This document shows, piece by piece, positions 26,273-35,193 of a stretch of DNA of 35,193 nt. Under the pieces are notes generated by a model. It saw only the letters and a list, made by a program, of their open reading frames with translations. It was not told the DNA's origin and did not search any database. The translations under genes and the position numbers were made by a program. Every line of letters starts with the position of its first letter. Positions within the stretch are counted from its first letter, which is position 1. The stretch comes from Mesorhizobium sp. B2-7-1 (GTDB lineage Bacteria > Pseudomonadota > Alphaproteobacteria > Rhizobiales > Rhizobiaceae). The stretch covers positions 1 to 35,193 of the forward strand of contig NZ_VFUA01000069.1 of the NCBI RefSeq assembly GCF_006440735.1, in the 5' to 3' direction.

Positions 26273-27438
26273 CAGACGAACGGCTTCCCGACCTTGTATT
26301 TTTCCGGCACCAGCCGCTTCAGATAGGCCATGCCGGCTTCCGAAAGCTGGTTTGCGTCCGGCTGCATGAAATCGTCGGGCATGTGGCGCGTCTTGCCGGC
26401 CACCGCCTTCAGCGGCACTTTCTTCAACACCGTCTTCGACCCGTCATACTGGATCGCGACCGAGCCGCCGCCTTCGCCGGCGACGGCGACCGCGAAGGCG
26501 CCGGCGTCGAAGGCCTCCTTGGCGTCGACGGCGCTGATCGCGCCGACATAGCCGCGCGGCATGTAGCCCAATGCATCGACCCGCGCGCGCTTGCCCGGCA
26601 GCCCTTCGGCGAGTGCCCGTTCAAGCGCCGCCGGCAGGTCGCTGCCCGACAGCTTGACGTTGCCGTGCTGGTCGCGCTCGAGCTTCTCCGGCGGCACCAG
26701 GCTTTCGACCAGCGCCTTGCCGTCGGCGGTGCTGACACCCTCAGAGACGGCGACGATGCAGCGCTTGTGGCGATCCAGCTTTTCGCGCACTTCGTCGATG
26801 AAGCGCTTCGCCGAGAAGGCGCGCTCCGGCACGTAGACCAGATGCGGGCCGCTGTCGGGATCGAGCTGCCAGGCGGCCGCGGCGGCGGTGAGGAAGCCGG
26901 CATGCCGGCCCATGACGATGCCGACATAGATGCCGGGCAAAGCGCGGAAATCGAGATCGACCGAGAGGAAGGCGCCGGCGACGAATTCGGCCGCCGAGAT
27001 GAAGCCCGGCGTATGGTCGTTCTCCTCGAGGTCGTTGTCGATGGTTTTCGGCGCATGCACGAAGGCGATCGAGCCGCCGGCGGCATCGGTCAGGATCTGC
27101 TGGGTGCCCGAGGTGTCGTTGCCGCCGATATAGATGAAGGCGTCGGCACCGGCCTTTTTCAGGCCGTTGAGGATGACCTCGCAATAGGCGGCGTCCGGCT
27201 TGTCGCGGGTCGAGCCAAGGGCTGCGCTCGGCGTGCCGGCGATCAGCCGCAGCCGGTCCTCGGGGATGGCGGAGAGATCGACATAATTGCCGTCGCGGAT
27301 GCCGCGCACGCCATGGATCGAGCCCAGCACCTTGGCGCCGGGATGACGCTTACGGATTTCCAGCGTGGCGCCGACGACCGTCTGGTTGATGACGGCGGTC
27401 GGGCCACCGCCCTGCGCGATGACGAAGGTTCCAGCCAT
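26272..27438 (-). CDS. pfp: 6-phosphofructokinase, probably pyrophosphate-dependent
   Basis: A 388-residue phosphofructokinase. The phosphate loop is AQGGGPTAVINQT (8-20). GGNDTS at 105-110 places Asp where ATP enzymes have Gly104, and PKTIDND at 130-136 places Lys where ATP enzymes have Gly124; both features mark the pyrophosphate-dependent type. MGRHAGF is the fructose-6-phosphate segment. The usual GGD reads GGN here. It would convert fructose-6-phosphate and PPi reversibly to fructose-1,6-bisphosphate. GGGAGAG precedes the ATG. It is first in a two-gene operon with the MBL-fold gene. Confidence 0.9.
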   Translation of the reverse strand: MAGTFVIAQGGGPTAVINQTVVGATLEIRKRHPGAKVLGSIHGVRGIRDGNYVDLSAIPEDRLRLIAGTPSAALGSTRDKPDAAYCEVILNGLKKAGADAFIYIGGNDTSGTQQILTDAAGGSIAFVHAPKTIDNDLEENDHTPGFISAAEFVAGAFLSVDLDFRALPGIYVGIVMGRHAGFLTAAAAAWQLDPDSGPHLVYVPERAFSAKRFIDEVREKLDRHKRCIVAVSEGVSTADGKALVESLVPPEKLERDQHGNVKLSGSDLPAALERALAEGLPGKRARVDALGYMPRGYVGAISAVDAKEAFDAGAFAVAVAGEGGGSVAIQYDGSKTVLKKVPLKAVAGKTRHMPDDFMQPDANQLSEAGMAYLKRLVPEKYKVGKPFV

Positions 27439-27452
27439 GCTTTTTCTCTCCC

Positions 27453-27505
27453 TAGAGCATGATGCCGAAAAGTGTGAAGCGGTTTTCGGACGACATCATG
27501 TTCTA
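27453..27505. repeat. Rhizobial intergenic palindromic repeat
   Basis: TAGAGCATGATG (27453-27464) pairs with CATCATGTTCTA (27494-27505), and inside it CCGAAAA pairs with TTTTCGG around GTGTGAAGCGG. The sequence agrees with a highly repeated intergenic element I recall from Mesorhizobium genomes, and a related copy lies at 1-42. It lies just upstream of the phosphofructokinase start. Confidence 0.75.
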
Positions 27506-27525
27506 ATTCTTTGATTTAGAGACGG

Positions 27526-27597
27526 ATTCAGATTTCAGGTCTGAATGGAGCTGAAATCATCCGGCTCGAGGCGAAGGTTTTCATGGCACCTTCGCCT
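27526..27597 (-). other. Two hairpins downstream of the L,D-transpeptidase gene
   Basis: ATTCAGA/TCTGAAT (27526-27546) and AGGCGAAGGT/ACCTTCGCCT (27569-27597) are perfect stems of 7 and 10 bp. The larger begins 43 nt after the transpeptidase stop. Neither has a strong T-run, so they may terminate weakly or protect the mRNA end. Confidence 0.45.
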
Positions 27598-27640
27598 GTC
27601 TTGCGGCATCGCGCAACGGAAGAGTGGGCCGGCTGAGCGA

Positions 27641-28411
27641 TCAGACCACGACGACCGGGTTCTTCTTGGAAACGCGGCTGTAGAGGTCGATGATGTCCTG
27701 GTTGATCAGGCGCACGCAGCCCGACGACATCGCCTGGCCGATGCTCCACCATTCGGGCGAGCCGTGGATGCGGTAGCCGGTGTCCTTGCCGTTCTGGTAG
27801 ATGTAGAGCGCCCGGGCGCCGAGCGGATTGGTGAGGCCGCCGGGCTGGCCGCCCTGCCATTTCACCAGTTCGGGCTTGCGCTGGATCATTTCCGGCGGCG
27901 GCGTCCACACCGGCCATTCGCGGCCGTACTGGATGTTGGCGCGGCCCGACCAGCGGAAGCCGTCCTTGCCGATGCCGACGCCGTAGCGGATGGCATCGCC
28001 GCCCGACTGGACCAGATAGAGCATGCGTTCCTGCAGATGGACGACGATGGTGCCGGGCGCCTCGCCGGTCTTGTCGACGACGATCTGGCGGCGGAACTGC
28101 GGCTTGACCTTCTGCCACGGCACCTCCGGCACCTGGAAGCCGCCATCGGTGAGCGAGGCGTACATGACGTCGGGACCGGTGATGTTCTTGTCGACGCTGA
28201 TCGCCGGGCGCATCGGCGGCACGGAACCGGTAACGGTGTTGTCGAGCTGCATTTGCGGCAGGTCGAGCGTGTCGGTGGTGCTGCAGCCGGCCATGCCAAG
28301 CAGCGCCATGGCGCCGGCGCCGGACAATACGGCGCGGCGGGAAAGCTGAATTTCGGCATCGATTGCGGCGCCGTTTGAAGGCGGCGTCAGACGTTGCGGC
28401 AACTCGCGCAT
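27641..28411 (-). CDS. L,D-transpeptidase (YkuD domain), probable Tat lipoprotein
   Basis: A 256-residue cell-wall enzyme (numbering from ATG 28411). SRRAVLSGAGAMALLGMAGC near residues 24-43 combines a twin-arginine-like motif with a lipobox Cys43, suggesting an envelope lipoprotein. The catalytic YkuD domain covers about 120-250 and ends in the signature RIHGSPEWWSIGQAMSSGCV (His216, Cys232). It should form 3-3 peptidoglycan cross-links or attach proteins to peptidoglycan. An in-frame GTG at 28474 would add 21 residues, so the exact start is uncertain. It is monocistronic, with hairpins after its stop. Confidence 0.88.
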   Translation of the reverse strand: MRELPQRLTPPSNGAAIDAEIQLSRRAVLSGAGAMALLGMAGCSTTDTLDLPQMQLDNTVTGSVPPMRPAISVDKNITGPDVMYASLTDGGFQVPEVPWQKVKPQFRRQIVVDKTGEAPGTIVVHLQERMLYLVQSGGDAIRYGVGIGKDGFRWSGRANIQYGREWPVWTPPPEMIQRKPELVKWQGGQPGGLTNPLGARALYIYQNGKDTGYRIHGSPEWWSIGQAMSSGCVRLINQDIIDLYSRVSKKNPVVVV

Positions 28412-28583
28412 GCACCAAACCCTACGCTGCCGGCGGGAAGCACGGTCCGGCCGGATCGCAGGCATTTTCGCCACTCATGGTTGAAAAAGGGTGAAAGACC
28501 GGAAGCGAGGCTTAACCCTAACGGATCGTTGCGGCAGTCAACGGACCTGCGGCCCAGGCGTCGAAGATTTTTCCAACGGCCTC

Positions 28584-28612
28584 TTTACATTCCCGACGAC
28601 CCCAGGATTTAT
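28584..28612 (+). promoter_or_regulatory. Possible promoter of the LysE-family gene
   Basis: TTTACA (28584-28589), a 17-bp spacer and ATTTAT (28607-28612) lie 29 bp before the start codon. The -35 matches well and the -10 moderately. Confidence 0.35.
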
Positions 28613-28641
28613 CCTTTTCTTTGCGCCCAAGGAGCAGGGAA

Positions 28642-29265
28642 ATGTCCTTCGAAAACTGGGCTGCCTTCGCCGCCGCCTCTTCCATCCTTCTCGTCATTCC
28701 AGGCCCGACGATCCTGCTGGTCGTCTCCTACGCGCTGGGACAGGGCTGGCGCACCGCACTGCCGATGGCGGTGGGCGTCGCGCTGGGCGACTTCACCGCC
28801 ATGACGCTGTCGATGCTCGGCATCGGCGCGCTGCTCGCGGCGTCGGCCACGGTGTTCACCGTGCTAAAGGTGATCGGCGCCGGCTACCTCATCTATCTGG
28901 GTATAAAGCTGTTCCGCGCCGGCGGCGCGCTGAAGGCCGAACCGCGCACCGACGCGGTCTCGGCGGCTAGGATGATGGCGCATGCCTGGCTGGTGACGGC
29001 GCTCAACCCGAAGAGCATCACCTTCTTCGTCGCCTTCCTGCCGCAGTTCCTGGACCGGCACGCCGATTTCTGGACGCAGATGCTGATCTTCGAGACGACC
29101 TTCCTGACCTTGGCTTTCGCCAACGCGTTCGGCTACGCGCTGATTGCGTCCAGGGCCCGCGCGATCGTGCGCAACCCGAAGGCGATCCGCATCTTCAACC
29201 GCACCGGCGGCACGCTGCTGGTCGGCGCCGGCATCGCCACGGTGGCGATGCGGTCGGGGAACTGA
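28642..29265 (+). CDS. LysE-family amino acid/metabolite exporter
   Basis: A 207-residue inner-membrane protein with about six hydrophobic helices. The N-terminal family signature is IPGPTILLVVSYALGQGWR, followed by PMAVGVALGDFTAMT; ALNPKSITFFVAFLPQF is the conserved middle block. LysE/RhtB proteins export amino acids, homoserine lactones or similar solutes; the substrate is not predictable. GGAG lies 7 nt before ATG 28642. It is convergent with the autotransporter gene and ends at a shared terminator 13 nt after its stop. Confidence 0.92.
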   Translation: MSFENWAAFAAASSILLVIPGPTILLVVSYALGQGWRTALPMAVGVALGDFTAMTLSMLGIGALLAASATVFTVLKVIGAGYLIYLGIKLFRAGGALKAEPRTDAVSAARMMAHAWLVTALNPKSITFFVAFLPQFLDRHADFWTQMLIFETTFLTLAFANAFGYALIASRARAIVRNPKAIRIFNRTGGTLLVGAGIATVAMRSGN

Positions 29266-29278
29266 CATCATCCCGCGC

Positions 29279-29309
29279 AAATGGTGAGGCTGGTCAGCCT
29301 CACCATTTT
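29279..29309. terminator. Bidirectional terminator between LysE-family and autotransporter genes
   Basis: AAATGGTGAGGCTG (29279-29292) pairs perfectly with CAGCCTCACCATTT (29295-29308), followed by T on the plus strand. The right arm contains the last two codons and the stop (29300-29302) of the autotransporter gene, so the stem overlaps coding sequence. Confidence 0.85.
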
Positions 29310-32029
29310 ACACTGACGCCGAGATTGCCTTCCAGCACGCGCCGCTTGTCGCCGCCAAGGTTGGTGCTGTAGTCGGCAGTGGCGAAGACGCTGACCTTGT
29401 CGGTCACCTTGGCGACCACGCCGCCGCCGAATTCGAAGGAGGTGGACCGGCTCTCGGTCGAGATGTCGGTGCCCTCGAAATCGACGCGGTCGGTGCCGCC
29501 GAAATCGCGCCAGAGATTGGCCTTGAGATAAGGCTGCAGCGGCATCCCGTTGAGGACCGTCTCGCCTTGCAGCCTCAGTCCGATCCTGCCGGTGACGTTG
29601 TCGTCGGAATCGAACGATACCGAGGAGAACCGGTCCTTGGCATCGTCGAGCGACAGATGCTGCCAGACCAGCTGCGCCTGCGGCTCCAGCGTCCAGCCTT
29701 GTCCGAGCGCGACCGGATAGCCGCCTTCTAGCGATGCGGTGATCCCGGTTCCGCCGACATCGATGCCGATGTCGCGTGACGATGAGGCCGAGCCGCCGAA
29801 GAAGGTCGCCATCAGCACACCGTCCAGGTACCAGCCGGCCTTGCCTAGCCGTGTCCAGTAACCGCCGACGCTGGTGCCGGTAACATCGAGGCTGCCGACA
29901 GCGAGCCCATCCTGAGCCAGCGCCTGGCCACGCAGGTCGCCGTTCATGCTGCCATAGGCAAGGAACAGGCCGGCGCGGTCGACCGAGCCGGAGGCGGTTT
30001 CACGGCCGATGAGGTCGAAGCCGGCCTGAAGACCGAACAAGGTGCCGTCGAAGGAGGGCGAGACCGTTCCCGACCAGCCCATCTTGGCGTCCTGGCCGAA
30101 GATACGGCCCCAGACCGGCTGCAAATCGGCGTCTGACGACAACAGGCTCTGCTCGCCGCGGCGTTCGTGGAAGGTGCCGAGCGTCGCCATCGTCAGGTGT
30201 TCCGCGACCGGCGGCACGGCCGAATAGACCGGCACCTCGACTCGATAGAGCAGGATTTCCTGACCCGGCGCCGGCGTCGGCAGATCGGGTACGGCGGTCG
30301 GCACCGGGGGCGGCGGCGGCGGCGGATCAGCCGGCGGCGCCTCGGACGGAGCCGGCGGCGCCTCGGGTTCCGGATCGCTGACCTGCACAGGCTGCGTCGG
30401 ATCGACCGGCGGATTGTTGATATCGCCATCGGTCGGCACCGGCACCGGCGGCAATTCGGACGGTGGCGGCGGCGCTTCGGTTTCCGGCGGCACGGGTTCC
30501 AGTGCAGGCGTGGGTTCGGACGCGGACGGAGCCGCGGCCGGCGATGTCGGCGTGATCAGTGCCGAGCGCAGGTACCAATTCTCCGCGCTACCGGCGCCGG
30601 CGCCGCCCTTGAACAGGTAATATTCGAAGGCGCCGGCCGCGACCGGCGCATCGAGCGCGAAGGCGCTGGCGGTCGATGTGGCGCCGTTGACCGCCTGCAC
30701 GACCATGATGCCGTCGGCCGTGGTCTCGGCACCGGCGCCGCCGTCATTGATCACCGCGATGCCGGTTGAGCCTGAGGCCGTGCCGCCGGACAGGACCAGC
30801 CTGTCGGAAGCGGAGGAATCATCGCCCAGCTCGGTCTGGAGGAGCAGCAGACCACCGAGCCCGGTATAGTTGCCGTTGATGGTCAGGCGATCGGTGGCGC
30901 CGGTGCTGCCATTGGTCAGGTCGATGCGGCCGGCATTGAAGACCTCGGCCAGTTGGCCGGATGTAAAGGCCTGGATCGAAGCGTTGAAGCCACCGCCATA
31001 AAGCGTGCTTGCCTGGTCGACGTTCAGCCTGCCGGTGCCCGTGCCGGAGTCGCCGAGCGCGAGATTGCCGTCCAGCGTCAATTCGGTGTCGTTGGTGGCG
31101 TTGATTGTCTCCCAGTTCTGGACCCTGGCGATGCCGTCGAGCTTTACGTTGTCGAAGGTGAGCGTGTCGGTACCGAGGCCACCGTTGAGCGCGTCGGCGC
31201 CGCCGAGATTGGCCTTGGTGAGGTTGCTGAGCTTGGCGGTGTCGTTGTCGGCGCCGAGATCGACGCTGCCGTAGATGATGCCGCCGCCGTCCCAGACGAA
31301 ATTGTCGGAGCCAAAACTCATCAGCACGTCGCCGCCGACGGTGCCGCCGGTGACCGTGACACTGTCGTCGCCGCCGCTGACGCTGATGTTGCCGCCGATG
31401 GTGCCGCCGGAGAGAATGATCGTGTCCTGGTCGAAACCGGTGACGAGGTTGCGGTCGATGATGCCGCCCGACATGTTGAAATAGTTCTTGTCGAGCTTCA
31501 TGTTGACCCGACCGATGCGGCCGCCGGTCATCACGGCACGATCGCCATCGTCGAAGAAATCGACGATGCGCCCGCCGCTCATGGTGAAGGTGTCGAGCCC
31601 GTCGCCCTGGTTGAGCGAGCCGATCTGGCCGCCGCTCATGTTGAAATCGTCGATGCCGGCGCCCTGCTGGACATTGCCGGTGACGGTGCCTGACTGGATG
31701 TCGACACGGTCGGCACCAGGGCCGAAAGTGACATTGCCGCTGATCTGGCCGGTGCCGCCGGCCGGGAAGGTCAGCGTGTTGTCGCCGCCGGTATCGGTAA
31801 GGCTGCCGCCCGAATCGCCACTGTCGCAAACGAAAGTGTCGTTGCCGGGGGTGGGAGCAAATACGCATGCCGCGAAGGCTTCGGAGCCGGGTAGAAACGT
31901 CAGTGCAGTCGAGGCGAAGAGGCCAATCATCCAAGGATGATCCAGGCCCCTCATCTGTCGATCAGCATTTGCTGATATAACTTTATCTTCCGAGAATAGT
32001 CTCGGGAGAGAATTTCCAAAGCGCCGCAT
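29300..32029 (-). CDS. Autotransporter with SGG-repeat passenger and outer-membrane barrel
   Basis: A 909-residue type V secretion protein. The N-terminus is long: 26 charged residues precede the hydrophobic signal core (about 34-48) and AFA cleavage near 53, like an extended signal peptide. Residues 110-255 hold about eight repeats of roughly 20 residues with MSGG/LSGG/VTGG and a following G-I-G turn, expected to stack as a beta-helix. A Gly/Thr/Asn-rich passenger continues to about 490. A Pro/Glu/Ala linker (about 500-600) leads to a 12-strand-type autotransporter barrel ending VSVKW, with terminal aromatic Trp909. ATG 32029 is supported by GAGGA 4 nt upstream. No protease or adhesin domain is recognised, so an adhesive or biofilm role is only a guess. 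Confidence 0.9.
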   Translation of the reverse strand: MRRFGNSLPRLFSEDKVISANADRQMRGLDHPWMIGLFASTALTFLPGSEAFAACVFAPTPGNDTFVCDSGDSGGSLTDTGGDNTLTFPAGGTGQISGNVTFGPGADRVDIQSGTVTGNVQQGAGIDDFNMSGGQIGSLNQGDGLDTFTMSGGRIVDFFDDGDRAVMTGGRIGRVNMKLDKNYFNMSGGIIDRNLVTGFDQDTIILSGGTIGGNISVSGGDDSVTVTGGTVGGDVLMSFGSDNFVWDGGGIIYGSVDLGADNDTAKLSNLTKANLGGADALNGGLGTDTLTFDNVKLDGIARVQNWETINATNDTELTLDGNLALGDSGTGTGRLNVDQASTLYGGGFNASIQAFTSGQLAEVFNAGRIDLTNGSTGATDRLTINGNYTGLGGLLLLQTELGDDSSASDRLVLSGGTASGSTGIAVINDGGAGAETTADGIMVVQAVNGATSTASAFALDAPVAAGAFEYYLFKGGAGAGSAENWYLRSALITPTSPAAAPSASEPTPALEPVPPETEAPPPPSELPPVPVPTDGDINNPPVDPTQPVQVSDPEPEAPPAPSEAPPADPPPPPPPVPTAVPDLPTPAPGQEILLYRVEVPVYSAVPPVAEHLTMATLGTFHERRGEQSLLSSDADLQPVWGRIFGQDAKMGWSGTVSPSFDGTLFGLQAGFDLIGRETASGSVDRAGLFLAYGSMNGDLRGQALAQDGLAVGSLDVTGTSVGGYWTRLGKAGWYLDGVLMATFFGGSASSSRDIGIDVGGTGITASLEGGYPVALGQGWTLEPQAQLVWQHLSLDDAKDRFSSVSFDSDDNVTGRIGLRLQGETVLNGMPLQPYLKANLWRDFGGTDRVDFEGTDISTESRSTSFEFGGGVVAKVTDKVSVFATADYSTNLGGDKRRVLEGNLGVSVKW
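31265..31702 (-). repeat. Coding tandem repeats of the autotransporter passenger
   Basis: About eight units of 19-21 codons. Each has a hydrophobic-X-S/T-G-G-X-I/V core (for example NMSGGQIG, TMSGGRIV, VMTGGRIG, NMSGGIID, ILSGGTIG, TVTGGTVG) and an acidic D-D/D-x-F end. They are degenerate at DNA level, so they are old. Confidence 0.75.
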
Positions 32030-32253
32030 CGCGTCCTCGCAATTCGCGATTTAAGCCGCCCCGTCCCTGCCGCAATGAAGACATAATTCGTCTCGGTTTT
32101 CAAAGCCTATTCTGTGTCCTATGGTTGATGAACTGCGATATCGGGCGGATAGACCTGAGTATTGATTGATCCAGGCGGCCGTTGGCACGCTCCGCGCCGA
32201 TGCTTTAGGATCGCGCTCCGAACAACAAATTCACTATCGTCGAAGGACACCCA
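32030..32253. promoter_or_regulatory. Divergent promoter region (autotransporter and TPR gene)
   Basis: A 224-bp gap between divergent genes. A weak plus-strand candidate is TTGGCA (32182-32187), 17 bp, TTAGGA (32205-32210), about 44 bp before the TPR start. I see no convincing minus-strand promoter or operator. Confidence 0.3.
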
Positions 32254-33579
32254 ATGGCGCTGAAGGACGCATTCGGCCTGACTTATTCGGGCGCGACCGA
32301 AGCCGGGTTTTCGTCCTACGCCCGCGCCGTGCATGAATTGCAATGCTTCATCGGCGACCCGGTCCGCTCCATCGACCGCGCCATTGCCGACGACCCGGCC
32401 TTCGTCATGGCGCATGTCTTCAAGGGCTACCTGTTCGGCCTTGCCACCGAGCGGGACGCGATGGCCGTCGTGCAATCCTGTCATACGGCGGCGCAGCCGC
32501 TTGCCGGCACCACGCGCGAGCAGGCGCATGTCGCGGCGCTCGGCCATCTCGCCGAAGGGCGATGGCATGAGGCCGCACGCATCCTCGAGGACATCACGAT
32601 CGACAGTCCGCACGATGCGCTGGCGTTGCAGGTCGGGCACCAGATCGATTTCTTCACCGGCAATGCCCGCATGCTGCGCGACCGCATCGGCCGGGCGCTG
32701 CCGGCTTGGCAGAAAGGCATGCCGGGCTACCACGCCATTCTCGGCATGCAGGCCTTCGGGCTGGAAGAAATGGGCGATTACGCCCGTGCCGAATCCCTGG
32801 GCCGGCAGGCCGTCGAGATCGAACCGCGCGACGGTTGGGCGCAGCATGCGGTCGCGCATGTCATGGAAATGCAAAGCCGGCAAAGAGACGGCATCGCCTG
32901 GATGCGCGCCAATCCGGATGCATGGACGAAGGAGAGCTTCCTCCAGATTCACAATTGGTGGCATCTGGCGCTGTTCCACTATGACCTCGGCGAGACGAGC
33001 GAGGTGCTCCGGCTCTATGACGGGCCGATCTATGGCGACCGCTCGACACTGGCGCTCAACATGGTCGATGCCTCGGCGATCCTGTGGCGCCTCACTCTCG
33101 GCTGCGTCGATGTCAGCGACCGCTGGGCGACACTTGCCGCCAACTGGATGCCGAAAGCCGCCGCCGGCAATTATGCCTTCAACGACGCGCATGCGATGAT
33201 GGCCTTTGTCGGCGCGGGGCTGGAGGCGCCGGCGCAGACGCTGCTCGAGGCGCAGCGCGAGGCGATGCGCGGCAGCGACGACAATGCCGCCTTCACGCGC
33301 GATGTCGGGCATCCGCTGACGCTTGCGATCAAGGCGTTTGGCGAGGGCAATCACCACGAGGCCGCGCGACTGATCCGGCCGATCCGCTCGATCGCGCACC
33401 GCTTCGGCGGCAGCCATGCGCAGCGCGACGTGATCGACCTGACGCTGATCGAGGCCGCGTTGCGCGCCGGCGAGACGGCGCTGGCGCGGGCGTTGACCGC
33501 CGAACGGCAACTCGCCCGGCCCGATAGCCCGCTGTCGGCGCTGTTCTCGCGGCGCGCAGCCGATTTGTCTGAGAATTGA
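32254..33579 (+). CDS. Tetratricopeptide-repeat protein (TTC38-like)
   Basis: A 441-residue all-helical protein of the TPR family related to eukaryotic TTC38 and bacterial homologues. Helical repeats with TPR spacing include AIADDPAFVMAHVFKGYLF, EDITIDSPHDALALQVGHQI, GDYARAESLGRQAVEIEPRD and NHHEAARLIRPIRSIA. A conserved centre, WTKESFLQIHNWWHLALFHY near residue 230, is characteristic. There is no signal peptide or membrane helix. AGGA precedes ATG 32254. The function is unknown; such proteins are scaffolds or have undefined enzymatic associations. Confidence 0.85.
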   Translation: MALKDAFGLTYSGATEAGFSSYARAVHELQCFIGDPVRSIDRAIADDPAFVMAHVFKGYLFGLATERDAMAVVQSCHTAAQPLAGTTREQAHVAALGHLAEGRWHEAARILEDITIDSPHDALALQVGHQIDFFTGNARMLRDRIGRALPAWQKGMPGYHAILGMQAFGLEEMGDYARAESLGRQAVEIEPRDGWAQHAVAHVMEMQSRQRDGIAWMRANPDAWTKESFLQIHNWWHLALFHYDLGETSEVLRLYDGPIYGDRSTLALNMVDASAILWRLTLGCVDVSDRWATLAANWMPKAAAGNYAFNDAHAMMAFVGAGLEAPAQTLLEAQREAMRGSDDNAAFTRDVGHPLTLAIKAFGEGNHHEAARLIRPIRSIAHRFGGSHAQRDVIDLTLIEAALRAGETALARALTAERQLARPDSPLSALFSRRAADLSEN

Positions 33580-33604
33580 CCCGAAGCGGATCTTGTCTTA
33601 AAAG

Positions 33605-33640
33605 CTGGCCGAGCCAGATTTTTTCGAGACCCGAAAAAAT
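33605..33640 (+). other. Hairpins between the TPR gene and xylB
   Basis: CTGGC/GCCAG (33605-33617) followed by six T resembles a weak terminator. The T-run itself forms a second stem, ATTTTTTCG/CGAAAAAAT (33618-33640). The two overlap, so only one can terminate. They separate the TPR gene from xylB, whose ribosome site GGGAGGAA begins near 33650. Confidence 0.45.
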
Positions 33641-33661
33641 TAATGGCAATGGGAGGAAATC

Positions 33662-35116
<1,455 letters not shown>

Positions 35117-35126
35117 GTATGCGCGG

Positions 35127-35193
35127 AGCCCCCCTCTCTGCCCTGCCGGGCATCTCCCCCTCAAGGGGGGAGATTGGCAGTTGGGGCGCTGGC
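35127..35193. repeat. Rhizobial GC-rich intergenic repeat, cut by the window edge
   Basis: The core ATCTCCCCC (35152-35160), TCAA, GGGGGGAGAT (35165-35174) forms a stem, preceded by a CCCCCCTCTCTGCCCTGCCGG-like flank. I recall this pattern as one of the commonest intergenic repeats in Mesorhizobium and related genera. It starts 11 nt after the xylB stop and may end transcription or stabilise the mRNA. Confidence 0.7.

Overview
The window looks like chromosomal DNA of a Mesorhizobium-like alphaproteobacterium (Hyphomicrobiales, Phyllobacteriaceae). The basis is GC-rich coding, two tandem genes of the small secreted DUF680 family (known mainly from Mesorhizobium), an alpha-glucoside operon with the gene order of Sinorhizobium agl, and palindromic intergenic repeats of rhizobial type at 1-42, 27453-27505 and 35127-35193. 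I see no tRNA, rRNA, CRISPR array, phage or insertion sequence.

Layout. 1-2673: a Tat-exported family-5 solute-binding protein, a strong terminator, and an alkaline-phosphatase-superfamily phosphodiesterase. 2831-5605: a compact operon of ECF sigma factor, membrane anti-sigma factor and exported subtilisin-like protease. 5606-6394: a decayed, AT-richer patch with a twice-frameshifted DUF417 membrane gene and a 73-bp relic of a subtilisin gene. 6395-7741: FAD-dependent oxidoreductase. 7882-15786: the agl locus, with LacI-type repressor AglR divergent from aglE-aglF-aglG-aglA-aglK (binding protein, two permeases, GH13 glucosidase, ATPase). Two AAAGCGCTTT palindromes about 222 bp apart lie in the divergent promoter region. 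A bidirectional terminator separates agl from two convergent DUF680 genes.

17070-22272 is the most unusual part: a tightly coupled six-gene operon of a PqqD-like protein with an extra acidic tail, an HPr-kinase-like P-loop protein, three family-2 glycosyltransferases (two of them a tandem duplicate joined by a 16-codon mini-ORF) and a nucleotidyltransferase-like protein. It resembles the poorly characterised HPr-rel-A type gene sets and may modify a peptide or build a surface glycan; the product cannot be read from the sequence.

22291-27438, on the minus strand: a small sulfite-oxidase-like molybdoenzyme with a ferredoxin-reductase-like partner, a DegP/HtrA protease, and a metallo-beta-lactamase-fold hydrolase overlapping a phosphofructokinase that has the residues of the pyrophosphate-dependent type. 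27641-29265: an L,D-transpeptidase lipoprotein and a LysE-family exporter. 29300-32029: a large autotransporter with about eight SGG repeats and a proline-rich linker, whose stop codon lies inside a bidirectional terminator. 32254-35116: a TPR protein and xylulokinase XylB.

Overall this is a mix of carbohydrate uptake and use (agl, xylB, phosphofructokinase), envelope stress and surface functions (ECF/protease triad, DegP, L,D-transpeptidase, autotransporter) and one accessory biosynthetic operon.
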